DNA of 25,024 bases from Mycobacterium sp. (GTDB lineage: Bacteria > Actinomycetota > Actinomycetes > Mycobacteriales > Mycobacteriaceae), in assembly GCA_029256565.1 (NCBI GenBank), contig JAQSXQ010000003.1:1-25024 (forward strand), in the 5' to 3' direction. The position numbers and the translations under genes are program-made. Shown piece after piece: positions 1 through 5,884 of this stretch. Below the pieces are notes generated by a model, which worked only from the letters and a program-made list of their open reading frames with translations, was not told the origin of the DNA and ran no database searches. Each line of letters begins with the position of its first letter. Position 1 is the stretch's first letter.

Positions 1-122
1 CCGTTGTGGTCGGGAGCGTGCGACAGCTCGCGCTGTAGCTGGGTGAGATCGGTCTGCGGAGAGCTGTACTTCAGCTCACGAGCGACCTTTGTCTGCTTTG
101 CCTTTGCTCGGCCACGGCCCAT
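1..122 (-). CDS. DUF3073 family protein, N-terminal part (cut by window edge)
   Basis: The reverse strand encodes a protein starting MGRGRAKAKQTKVARELKY, which runs off the left end of the window. This basic N-terminus, followed by a Y-S-S-P-x-T-D-L segment, is the hallmark of the small DUF3073 proteins of Actinobacteria (Rv0810c in M. tuberculosis). Their molecular function is unknown. The ATG has a purine-rich GAGGGGG stretch about 6 nt upstream. It lies downstream of ygfZ on the same strand, as in M. tuberculosis. Only about 40 codons are visible, so nothing can be said about the C-terminal half. Confidence 0.85.
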   Translation of the reverse strand, partial: MGRGRAKAKQTKVARELKYSSPQTDLTQLQRELSHAPDHN

Positions 123-144
123 GAGGGACCCCCTCGCGCAATAA

Positions 145-173
145 CGGAGCGGCCTGATCATCAGGCGGCTCCG
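145..173. promoter_or_regulatory. Near-perfect palindrome between ygfZ and the DUF3073 gene
   Basis: CCTGATCATCAGG (153-165) is a perfect inverted repeat around one central base. It is flanked by CGGAGCGG and CGGCTCCG, which extend the symmetry with a single mismatch. It lies about 95 bp past the ygfZ stop and 23 bp before the DUF3073 start. It could be a terminator-like hairpin for ygfZ or an operator for the DUF3073 gene. No T-run follows. Confidence 0.45.
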
Positions 174-269
174 ATCTGAGTGTGTTTATCGTCCTGACAG
201 CACCTTACCGTGCCCGCTGGTTCTGTGCTGGCAGGCCCGGCCCCACGAACGCCGTAGGGCCATCCGGTT

Positions 270-1349
270 TCAACGCGTTCGGCCGCGCAGGCGTTCCACG
301 GCGAGCCGTCCCGCGCCGACGTGGTCGTTGGACGGCACCGAATCGGGATCAATCACCGCGGCGACCGAGACCTCGCCGCCGGTCGTCAGCTCGGTGTCGA
401 CCGGCAGGCCCCGCTTGACCAGCGCGAGTGCGACGGGGCCCTCGTCGACGTGGTCGACCACGGTGCCGAGCCGGCCGACCGCCCGGCCGCCCGCCAGCAC
501 CGGGTCACCCGGCGCCGGCCGGTCCGAGGAGCCGTCGAGCTGCAGCAGCACCAGCATGCGGGGAGGTTTGCCCAGGTTGTGCACTCGCGCGACGGTCTCC
601 TGGCCGCGGTAGCAGCCCTTGTCGAGATGGACGGCACCTTCGCCGGGGCCGCCGATCCACCCGATCTCGTGCGGGATGGTGCGCTCGTCGGTGTCGACGC
701 CCAGCCGGGGCTGCAGGGCCGTCACGCGGTGGGCCTCGTAGGCCCACATGCCCGCTGGTCGGGCGCCTGCGCCGACCATCCGGTCACGCCACTGGGCAGC
801 GTGGGCGCGCGGCACCACCAGGTCGACCTCGGCCGCAGCCAGACGACGAACGAAGCCGCCCCCGGCCAGCGGTACCGCCGACCACGGCGCAGGCAGTTCG
901 GCGAGCCCGAGGGCTTGGACCACCTCCGGCCCGTCGACCTTGGGTCCGAGCAGCGAGAGCACCGCCAGATCCGCAGGCTCCACCACCACGTCGGCCCAGA
1001 AGATCATCTTGCGCAGGAACGTCACCAGCGGCTCGCCGCGGTCGCGCTCGGTGTCGATGAACGTGACCCCGTCGAGGTCGACCTGCAGCCAGTGATCTTC
1101 CACACGTCCCTGGCCGTCGAGGCTCGAATTCTCCGTCACCACGCCGTCGCTGAGCCCGCTGACGTGCTGGCTGGAGATGGTGTGCAACCACGTCAGCCGG
1201 TCCTTGCCGGACACCTGGAGCACCGCGCGGTGCGACCGGTCGATCACGACGAGACCGTGCGCTGCGGAGCGTTGCTCTCCGAGCGGGTCGCCGTAATGCC
1301 ACACGGCGCCTGCGTCGGGACCGGAATCTGGTGCGCGAACTGCGGACAT
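270..1349 (-). CDS. ygfZ: YgfZ/GcvT-type folate-binding protein
   Basis: This 359-residue protein belongs to the YgfZ family, folate-dependent proteins that support assembly or repair of certain iron-sulfur enzymes in the cytoplasm. The family signature K-G-C-Y-x-G-Q-E is present at residues 244-251 (KGCYRGQE) with its invariant cysteine, and the rest resembles the folate-binding GcvT fold. Length and neighbours match Rv0811c. It is divergent from the PabC-like gene. A TAGAGT -10 box (1356-1361, reverse strand) ends 6 nt before the ATG, and there is no ribosome binding site, so a leaderless mRNA is likely. The family assignment is firm; the client enzymes cannot be read from the sequence. Confidence 0.93.
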   Translation of the reverse strand: MSAVRAPDSGPDAGAVWHYGDPLGEQRSAAHGLVVIDRSHRAVLQVSGKDRLTWLHTISSQHVSGLSDGVVTENSSLDGQGRVEDHWLQVDLDGVTFIDTERDRGEPLVTFLRKMIFWADVVVEPADLAVLSLLGPKVDGPEVVQALGLAELPAPWSAVPLAGGGFVRRLAAAEVDLVVPRAHAAQWRDRMVGAGARPAGMWAYEAHRVTALQPRLGVDTDERTIPHEIGWIGGPGEGAVHLDKGCYRGQETVARVHNLGKPPRMLVLLQLDGSSDRPAPGDPVLAGGRAVGRLGTVVDHVDEGPVALALVKRGLPVDTELTTGGEVSVAAVIDPDSVPSNDHVGAGRLAVERLRGRTR

Positions 1350-1355
1350 GACTCA

Positions 1356-1361
1356 ACTCTA
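1356..1361 (-). promoter_or_regulatory. Leaderless -10 element of ygfZ
   Basis: The reverse strand reads TAGAGT, then 6 nt, then the ygfZ ATG. TANNNT at this distance places transcription initiation at or next to the start codon. No clear -35 is visible. Confidence 0.5.
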
Positions 1362-1389
1362 CGAGCATCGATCGCTACCCTCGTGGCCC

Positions 1390-2121
1390 ATGACGCCCCG
1401 CACTCCCGCCGTGGTCGTCGTCGACCTCGCCGGCGGGGTGCTCGACCCGCACACGCCGGTGCTGCGCGCCGACGACCCGATGATCGCGCGCGGCGACGGC
1501 GTGTTCGAGACCCTGCTGGTGCGCGACGGCCGCGCGTGCCTGCTGGACGCCCACCTGGTCCGGCTCGCCGCCTCCGCCGCGACGATCGGCCTGCCCTCGC
1601 TCGACGAGGCGGGCTGGCGGGCAGCTGTCGCGACGGCCCTCGCGCGGTGGTCGGGCGGTGAGGCCGTGCTGCGGCTGCTCTACGGGCGCGGCACGGGAGG
1701 GTCACCGACGGCGATGGTCACCGTGTCGGCGGTGCCGCAACGCGTCGTGGCGGCCAGGCGCGACGGCGTGTCCGCCGTGACGCTGGATCGCGGCTCGCCC
1801 GGCGTGGGTCCTGCCGGCCCGTGGTCGCTGGCCGGCGTGAAGTCGCAGTCGTACGCCGTGTTCGCCGCCGCACAGCGCGAAGCCGAGCGGCTCGGGGCGT
1901 CCGACGTCGTGCTGGTGGGGTCCGATGGCTACGTGCTGGAAGGGTGCGAACGAGCCGCCATCCGGGTCACTGATCTTGGTGTCGCGCAAGGCCTCTGGTT
2001 GTTGTCGAGTGTGACGTTGGCGGCCCGCGTGCACACCCTCGACGGCGTGGCGCTGCCGCATGCGCCGATGGCCGCGGAAGTCGCTGAACTGGTCGATCTC
2101 GGTGTCGGCGAGCAGGCCTGA
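1390..2121 (+). CDS. PabC-like fold-type IV PLP enzyme with an internal deletion, possibly inactive
   Basis: A 243-residue member of the aminodeoxychorismate lyase/branched-chain aminotransferase family, at the position of Rv0812. The N-terminal D-P-M-I-A-R-G-D-G-V-F-E-T segment and the Schiff-base lysine in GVKSQSY are intact. GYVLEG (1927-1944) then runs almost directly into the late motif LLSSVTLAARVHTLDG. Family members have about 45-50 residues in between, with the S-N-x-x strand and the G-x-T loop that binds the PLP phosphate. The loss is in frame and the rest reads normally, so this is either a recent deletion or a degraded enzyme. The ATG at 1390 is chosen because TACCCT (1376-1381) lies 8 nt upstream, a leaderless geometry. 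An ATG at 1348 would overlap the ygfZ start. Confidence 0.75.
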   Translation: MTPRTPAVVVVDLAGGVLDPHTPVLRADDPMIARGDGVFETLLVRDGRACLLDAHLVRLAASAATIGLPSLDEAGWRAAVATALARWSGGEAVLRLLYGRGTGGSPTAMVTVSAVPQRVVAARRDGVSAVTLDRGSPGVGPAGPWSLAGVKSQSYAVFAAAQREAERLGASDVVLVGSDGYVLEGCERAAIRVTDLGVAQGLWLLSSVTLAARVHTLDGVALPHAPMAAEVAELVDLGVGEQA

Positions 2122-2141
2122 TCGCTGTGCGCGAAATCCGG

Positions 2142-2170
2142 TTGTCGACCCCAAGATCCGGGAGTACGGT
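2142..2170 (+). promoter_or_regulatory. SigA-type promoter of the 42-codon ORF
   Basis: TTGTCG (2142-2147) and TACGGT (2165-2170) are separated by exactly 17 bp, matching a mycobacterial housekeeping promoter. Transcription would begin near 2177, only a few bases before the strong Shine-Dalgarno sequence. Confidence 0.55.
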
Positions 2171-2182
2171 CGCTCGTACACA

Positions 2183-2198
2183 AGAGAGGAGGTGGTCC
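2183..2198 (+). promoter_or_regulatory. Extended Shine-Dalgarno sequence complementary to the 16S rRNA 3' end
   Basis: AGAGAGGAGGTGGTCC matches 14 of 16 bases of AGAAAGGAGGTGATCC, the complement of the bacterial 16S 3' terminus. Both differences are A to G and can still form G-U pairs, so all 16 positions could pair. Ordinary mycobacterial ribosome binding sites in this window match only 4-6 bases. Confidence 0.6.
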
Positions 2199-2208
2199 AA
2201 GATTTCGA

Positions 2209-2337
2209 GTGACATATGGACATGTGAGGTGGCTGCCCGCTAGCAGCACCGGGAGTGATCGTCGCTCACGCGCATCGACATACCTGCGCGCGCTAGCGAA
2301 TTCCCGGCGGTCACCCGGCCCCCGAGCCCCTCGGTAG
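2209..2337 (+). CDS. Small arginine-rich ORF, 42 codons, unknown function
   Basis: A GTG-start ORF of 42 codons begins VTYGHVRWLPASSTG, is rich in Arg, Ser and Pro, has no Cys or membrane segment, and ends at TAG (2335-2337). It lies between a good promoter and a strong hairpin and directly follows the 16-nt Shine-Dalgarno sequence, which argues that it is translated. The gap from AGGAGG to the GTG is 16 nt, longer than usual. A 6-codon ORF starting inside the Shine-Dalgarno (GTG at 2192) ends in a TGA overlapping this GTG, so re-initiation is possible. A second in-frame GTG is at 2224. No function can be assigned. A leader peptide or a ribosome-binding small RNA are alternatives. Confidence 0.45.
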   Translation: MTYGHVRWLPASSTGSDRRSRASTYLRALANSRRSPGPRAPR

Positions 2338-2365
2338 TCCACCGAGGACGTACGGCTCGGGGGCC
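2317..2365 (+). terminator. Strong hairpin at the end of the 42-codon ORF
   Basis: The outer stem GGCCCCCGAGCC (2317-2328) pairs perfectly with 2354-2365. An inner stem CCTCGGT/ACCGAGG (2329-2335 and 2341-2347) also pairs perfectly, giving 19 bp with a small bulge. No T-run follows, as is common in mycobacteria. The stop codon of the 42-codon ORF starts in the inner stem and ends in the loop, so a ribosome finishing the ORF would delay folding. Confidence 0.55.
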
Positions 2366-2405
2366 GCTCCATGTCTGGGGCACCCGCACGGCCTAACGTG
2401 GCGGC

Positions 2406-3599
2406 ATGCGTCGACTGTCCCTCGTGCCCATCGCCATCGTCGTGCTGGCCCTGCTCCCGCCCTCGACGCCGCTGGCGTACGCGGCGACCCCCGACTGGTC
2501 AGGGCTCGACGCCACCGACTACGCGGGCACGATCGGCGCGCCGGGCACCCTCATCGAATCGGTACCGCTGGATCCCGCCGTGTCGCTGCCCGGCGCCGGC
2601 TCCGCCCAACGAATCCTGTACGCCACGACGAACACTCACCAGCGGCCTGCAGTGAGCACGGCCGCGGTGTTCCTGCCCGCCGGAGCGCCGCCGGAGGGTG
2701 GGTGGCCGACCGTGGCCTGGGCGCACGGAACCACCGGCCTCGGCGACGACTGCACGCCCTCGGCGCTACCGCGCAGCGACCGCGACGACGGCTACCTCGA
2801 CCACTGGCTCGGGCAGGGCTACGCGGTGGTCGCCTCCGACTACACGGGCCTCGGCACACCGGGCCTGATGAGCTACCTGGACACCGCCACCACGGCGCAC
2901 GGCATCGTCGACTCCGTCATCGCGTTCCACCAGCTGGCCGACCGGACGGGCATCGCGCTGTCGCCGCGCTGGGCGGTCATCGGCCAGTCCCAGGGCGGTG
3001 CGGCCGCCGTCGGCACCGCGCGCTACGCCACCGAGTTCAGCGCGGGCAGCGGACTCGACTACCGCGGGGCCATCGCCACCGGCACACCGGCCTTCATCGA
3101 CGAGATCGTCGGCAAGGCGGGCCCAGACATGGTGCTGCCGCCCGAACTCGGCTCGGTCGCCAGCGCGTACTCGGCCTACATCCTCGCTGCGTTCCGGGAG
3201 GCGCGGCCCGACCTCGACGTCGACGCTGTGCTGTCCGCCGAGGGCAGAGACGTCGTCGCGAATGCCGAGGTGGCGTGCGCCGCCGAACTGGCGACCGCGC
3301 TCACCGACACCCGCCCGAACGAGTTCTTCGTGGCGCCGCTCGCATCGGTACCCGGTGCCGGGCCGGCGCTCACCGACTACCTCGGTATCCCGACGAGCGG
3401 GTACGACCGGCCGGTCTTCCTCGGCGTGGGGCTGCGTGACAGCGACGTGCCGCCGTCGTCCTCACTGCGGCTCGACGAGGCCATGCGCGCCAACCGCCAA
3501 CCCGTCGAATTGCACGTCTATCCCGACCAGGACCACAGCGGGACGGTGCTCGCCTCGCTGCCCGACTCGACGCCGTTCCTGCAGCGCATCATGTCCTGA
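2406..3599 (+). CDS. Secreted LIP-family lipase/esterase
   Basis: This 397-residue alpha/beta hydrolase carries an N-terminal Sec signal peptide (MRRLSLVPIAIVVLALLPPS, cleavage likely after AYA near residue 26). The fold matches secretory lipases of the LIP family, which hydrolyse ester bonds of acylglycerols or similar substrates outside the membrane. The nucleophile elbow is GQSQGG with Ser195. An oxyanion-hole HG lies at 107-108. The probable acid is Asp345 in GLRDSDVP and the probable base is His377 in DQDHSG. TAACGT (2394-2399) ends 6 nt before the ATG, so it probably has its own leaderless promoter. I recall no lipase at this place in M. tuberculosis, so it is probably an insertion in the conserved block. 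The substrate is unknown. Confidence 0.88.
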   Translation: MRRLSLVPIAIVVLALLPPSTPLAYAATPDWSGLDATDYAGTIGAPGTLIESVPLDPAVSLPGAGSAQRILYATTNTHQRPAVSTAAVFLPAGAPPEGGWPTVAWAHGTTGLGDDCTPSALPRSDRDDGYLDHWLGQGYAVVASDYTGLGTPGLMSYLDTATTAHGIVDSVIAFHQLADRTGIALSPRWAVIGQSQGGAAAVGTARYATEFSAGSGLDYRGAIATGTPAFIDEIVGKAGPDMVLPPELGSVASAYSAYILAAFREARPDLDVDAVLSAEGRDVVANAEVACAAELATALTDTRPNEFFVAPLASVPGAGPALTDYLGIPTSGYDRPVFLGVGLRDSDVPPSSSLRLDEAMRANRQPVELHVYPDQDHSGTVLASLPDSTPFLQRIMS

Positions 3600-3606
3600 T
3601 CAGGAC
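3593..3606. terminator. Palindrome spanning two abutting stop codons
   Basis: GTCCTGATCAGGAC is a perfect 14-bp palindrome formed by the converging ends of the lipase (TGA 3597-3599) and the lipoprotein (reverse-strand TGA 3602-3600). Both proteins end in a TCC-TGA sequence. The stem is short, so bidirectional termination is only a suggestion. Confidence 0.3.
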
Positions 3607-3884
3607 GCGGGGCCGGGCGCCCTGTCCGCGCACGCCTGCTGCGCCTGCGCCCACGTCTGCGGGTCGACGCCGGGGGGAGCGGCGGGACCCGCCGGGGGAG
3701 TGGTGACGCCGTGCTCGGCGAGGCATTCGGCGTAGGCGCCATGGCCGGACGCGGCCGGGGCACTCGACGGCACGGTGTTCGACGGCACTGGGTCCGACGG
3801 TTCCGCCGGCTGGTCCGTGGAGCCGCATGCGGCCAGGAAGCCGACCACGAGCAGCGCCGCGCCCAGTCGGGCCGGGCCCGTCAA
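3600..3884 (-). CDS. Small secreted lipoprotein, unknown function
   Basis: A 94-residue predicted lipoprotein starts MTGPARLGAALLVVGFLAAC; the lipobox cysteine is residue 20. The mature part is Pro/Ser-rich. It then has a Y-A-E-C-L-A-E-H-G-V motif and a final W-A-Q-A-Q-Q-A-C, a two-cysteine pattern seen in many actinobacterial lipoproteins of unknown role. The start is taken as TTG (3884-3882) because it overlaps the stop of the FABP-like gene as TTGA, implying translational coupling. Upstream codons in this frame are an arginine-rich shadow of that gene. It ends tail-to-tail with the lipase. Confidence 0.7.
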   Translation of the reverse strand: MTGPARLGAALLVVGFLAACGSTDQPAEPSDPVPSNTVPSSAPAASGHGAYAECLAEHGVTTPPAGPAAPPGVDPQTWAQAQQACADRAPGPAS

Positions 3885-4561
3885 CCGACGAACCGCGTCA
3901 GACGTGCCGAGAGGTGCGGAACGAGGCCGCCGTCGGCGTCGACGCGCTCCTCGACGTAGGCGAGGTCGCCGCCGTCGACGATGCCGTAGAGCCGCTTGGC
4001 GCCACCCACCAGCACGCCGGACTTGCTGCGCGCCAGCGCATCGGTCACCAGCTCCCACGACGCCTGGTTCAGCGGGGTGCCGTAGAAGAGTTCGACGAAA
4101 CCGGTGGAGTGCGCGAGCAGCAGTTCGATCGCGGTGGTCTCCGACGGGTCGGCCGGGTCGTTCACGAAGCGCCAGTAGCCCGTTTCGCGCAGACCGGGTA
4201 CCGCGGCGCCGTCATCGTCGCCGTCATCGGCATCGGACAGCCGCCACGACCGGGCTTCCCAGATGAGGTAGTCGCCACCGTCGTGGGACACCACGATCTG
4301 CTGACCGAAGCGGTAGTCGCCGTCGGCGTCACGCCCTTCGCCGGTGCCACGCCAGACGCCGACCAGCGGCAGCAGGGCGAGGAGGGCATCGTTCAGCGAC
4401 ACGCCCTCACGCAGGTTGGCGGTATCGGCGGGTACGGGCAGATCGTCGAAGCCCGGAACGTTGCGCGACGCCGTCTCCCTGGCACGCTCCGCGGCCGCGG
4501 CAACGGCGCGATCGGCGGACCCGGGCGTCACCGCGCCCGGCGTCGTGTCGTCGGAAGTCAC
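3881..4561 (-). CDS. FABP-like/nitrobindin-family beta-barrel protein
   Basis: This 226-residue protein corresponds to Rv0813c. The M. tuberculosis protein is structurally known as a fatty-acid-binding-protein-like beta-barrel related to nitrobindin. The family motif G-x-W-x-G-x-G-x-G is present as GVWRGTGEG at about residues 68-76. A later segment GYWRFVNDP and a C-terminal P-H-L-S-A-R-L motif supply barrel strands and a His near the usual haem-ligand position. Ligand identity (lipid or haem) is inferred, not visible. The start is GTG (4561-4559), which overlaps the TGA of the 32-aa membrane protein as GTGA. Its own stop overlaps the lipoprotein start, so the three genes form one coupled chain. 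Confidence 0.85.
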   Translation of the reverse strand: MTSDDTTPGAVTPGSADRAVAAAAERARETASRNVPGFDDLPVPADTANLREGVSLNDALLALLPLVGVWRGTGEGRDADGDYRFGQQIVVSHDGGDYLIWEARSWRLSDADDGDDDGAAVPGLRETGYWRFVNDPADPSETTAIELLLAHSTGFVELFYGTPLNQASWELVTDALARSKSGVLVGGAKRLYGIVDGGDLAYVEERVDADGGLVPHLSARLTRFVG

Positions 4562-4656
4562 GCCTCGTCGGTGATCAGGCGGTACACCGCGTAGATCGCG
4601 AACCACGCGATGATCACGCTCACCACGACGAGAAGGATCTCGAAGAACAGAATCAC
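4558..4656 (-). CDS. 32-aa single-pass membrane protein
   Basis: The reverse strand encodes a 32-residue peptide, VILFFEILLVVVSVIIAWFA followed by IYAVYRLITDEA. Most of it is one hydrophobic membrane span, with a short basic-then-acidic tail. Its TGA overlaps the GTG start of the FABP-like gene. TAGACT (4668-4663) ends 6 nt before the GTG and there is no Shine-Dalgarno, the classic leaderless arrangement. This makes it the first cistron of the small-gene chain. Function is unknown. It may tether or regulate the downstream barrel protein, but that is only a contextual guess. A gene this short is easily missed by automatic annotation. Confidence 0.68.
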   Translation of the reverse strand: MILFFEILLVVVSVIIAWFAIYAVYRLITDEA

Positions 4657-4662
4657 GGATTC

Positions 4663-4668
4663 AGTCTA
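4663..4668 (-). promoter_or_regulatory. Leaderless -10 element of the 32-aa protein gene
   Basis: The reverse strand reads TAGACT, then 6 nt, then GTG. The position 17 bp upstream reads CGCCGG, so the -35 is weak or absent. Confidence 0.5.
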
Positions 4669-4676
4669 GTTCTCGC

Positions 4677-4706
4677 GGCGGTGCCCCGGCGCGCCGGGAC
4701 ACCGCC
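4677..4706 (-). terminator. Hairpin terminator after sseC
   Basis: GGCGGTG (4677-4683) pairs with CACCGCC (4700-4706). Inside lies the perfect palindrome CCCGGCGCGCCGGG (4685-4698), so a 14-bp stem with one C-A mismatch forms 15 bp after the sseC stop. It would close the cysA-sseC transcript before the next promoter. Confidence 0.6.
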
Positions 4707-4720
4707 ATCGTCATCGAGTC

Positions 4721-5023
4721 TCAGGCGACCTTGACGTCGACTTCGTGGATCCCCGCGCCGGACGGCGCGACGGTCGCGTCACCGTTGCCGATCTTCGACA
4801 GCGCGCGCAGCGTCCAGGTGCCGGGTGCGGCGAAGAACCGGAAGTCACCCGTCGCCGACGCCACGACCTCGGCGGTGAACTCGTCACTGCTGTCGAGCAG
4901 GCGCACGAACGCACCGCCGACGGTCTGTCCCGACCCGTCGACGACACGGCCGGTGATCACCGTCTCCTTCTCGAGGTCGACGCCTGCGGGCAACGTCAGT
5001 CCTTGTTTCGGTGCAGAGCACAT
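4721..5023 (-). CDS. sseC: SseC, DUF1416 sulfur-metabolism protein
   Basis: A 100-residue protein matching SseC (Rv0814c/Rv3118), DUF1416. It begins MCSAPKQGLTLPAGVDLEKE, has an early cysteine, and continues as one all-beta, carboxypeptidase-regulatory-like domain (ITGRVVDGSGQTVGGAFVRL, then FRFFAAPGTWTLRALS). Biochemical function is unproven; its fixed pairing with CysA suggests a role in thiosulfate or cysteine metabolism. The ATG follows the cysA stop after one base (TGA-T-ATG), so translation is almost certainly coupled. A hairpin terminator lies just downstream. Confidence 0.9.
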   Translation of the reverse strand: MCSAPKQGLTLPAGVDLEKETVITGRVVDGSGQTVGGAFVRLLDSSDEFTAEVVASATGDFRFFAAPGTWTLRALSKIGNGDATVAPSGAGIHEVDVKVA

Positions 5024-5024
5024 A

Positions 5025-5858
5025 TCAGCTTCCCAACTCGATCGGGGCTCCCACGAGGGAACCGTATTCCGTCCAACTGCCGTCGTAGTTCTTGACGTTC
5101 TTGTGTCCCAACAGCTCCTGCAGCACGAACCAGGTGTGCGACGAGCGCTCACCGATGCGGCAGTAGGCGATGGTCAGCTTGTCGCCGTCGAGGCCGGCGT
5201 CGGCGTAGAGCTTCGCCAGGTCCTCGTCGGACTTGAAGGTGCCGTCCTCGTTGGCCGCCTTGCTCCACGGCACGTTGATGGCGGTGGGGATGTGGCCGGC
5301 GCGCTGGCTCTGCTCCTGCGGGAGGTGAGCCGGGGCGAGGATCTTGCCGGAGAACTCGTCGGGGGAGCGCACGTCGACGAGGTTCTTGTCACCGATCGCG
5401 GCGATGACCTCGTCGCGGAACGCGCGGATGTCGTTGTTGGGGGCCTTGGCCGAGTACGACGTGGCGGTGCGGTCGGGCACCTCGGTGACCAGCGGGCGAC
5501 CGTCGAGTTCCCACTTCTTGCGGCCGCCGTCGAGCAGCTTGACGTTCTCGTGGCCGTACAGCTTGAAGTACCAGTAGGCGTAGGCGGCGAACCAGTTGTT
5601 GTTGCCGCCGTAGAGGATCACGGTGTCGTCGTTGGCGATTCCCTTGTCCGACAGCAACTTCGAGAACTGCTGCTGATCGACGAAGTCACGCTTCACCGGA
5701 TCCTGCAGTTCGGTCTTCCAGTCGATCCGGACGGCGCCGGCGATGTGGCCGCCCTCGTAGGCGGTGGTGTCCTCGTCGACCTCGACGAAGACGGTGTTGG
5801 GGGCGTCGAGGTTGTTCTCGGCCCACTCGGTGGTGACCAGGACGTCGGAACGTGCCAT
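5025..5858 (-). CDS. cysA2: Thiosulfate sulfurtransferase (rhodanese) CysA
   Basis: A 277-residue two-domain rhodanese, the same length as CysA2 (Rv0815c). Rhodaneses move the sulfane sulfur of thiosulfate to an acceptor through a persulfide on the active-site cysteine. That cysteine is C233 in YCRIGERSSHTW, in the C-terminal catalytic domain. The N-terminal domain (from VFVEVDEDTTAYEGGHIAGA) has the rhodanese fold but no catalytic cysteine. The start MARSDVLVTT is supported by AAAGGA 9 nt upstream. It sits between the DUF4395 gene and sseC in the operon headed by the polycysteine leader, so cysteine supply probably controls it. Confidence 0.95.
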   Translation of the reverse strand: MARSDVLVTTEWAENNLDAPNTVFVEVDEDTTAYEGGHIAGAVRIDWKTELQDPVKRDFVDQQQFSKLLSDKGIANDDTVILYGGNNNWFAAYAYWYFKLYGHENVKLLDGGRKKWELDGRPLVTEVPDRTATSYSAKAPNNDIRAFRDEVIAAIGDKNLVDVRSPDEFSGKILAPAHLPQEQSQRAGHIPTAINVPWSKAANEDGTFKSDEDLAKLYADAGLDGDKLTIAYCRIGERSSHTWFVLQELLGHKNVKNYDGSWTEYGSLVGAPIELGS

Positions 5859-5884
5859 GAAGAAGGGTCCTTTCGGATGTGCGG

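Noticed and set aside
321..1661. Long plus-strand ORF (446 codons) opposite ygfZ
   Set aside because: It is antisense to a gene with clear family motifs, and its composition (Arg, Ala, Gly, His, Asp) is that of a high-GC shadow frame.
2371..2405. Earlier start for the lipase or a second leader ORF from ATG 2371
   Set aside because: That frame differs from the lipase frame, and the lipase ATG at 2406 has its own -10 box and a proper signal peptide directly after it.
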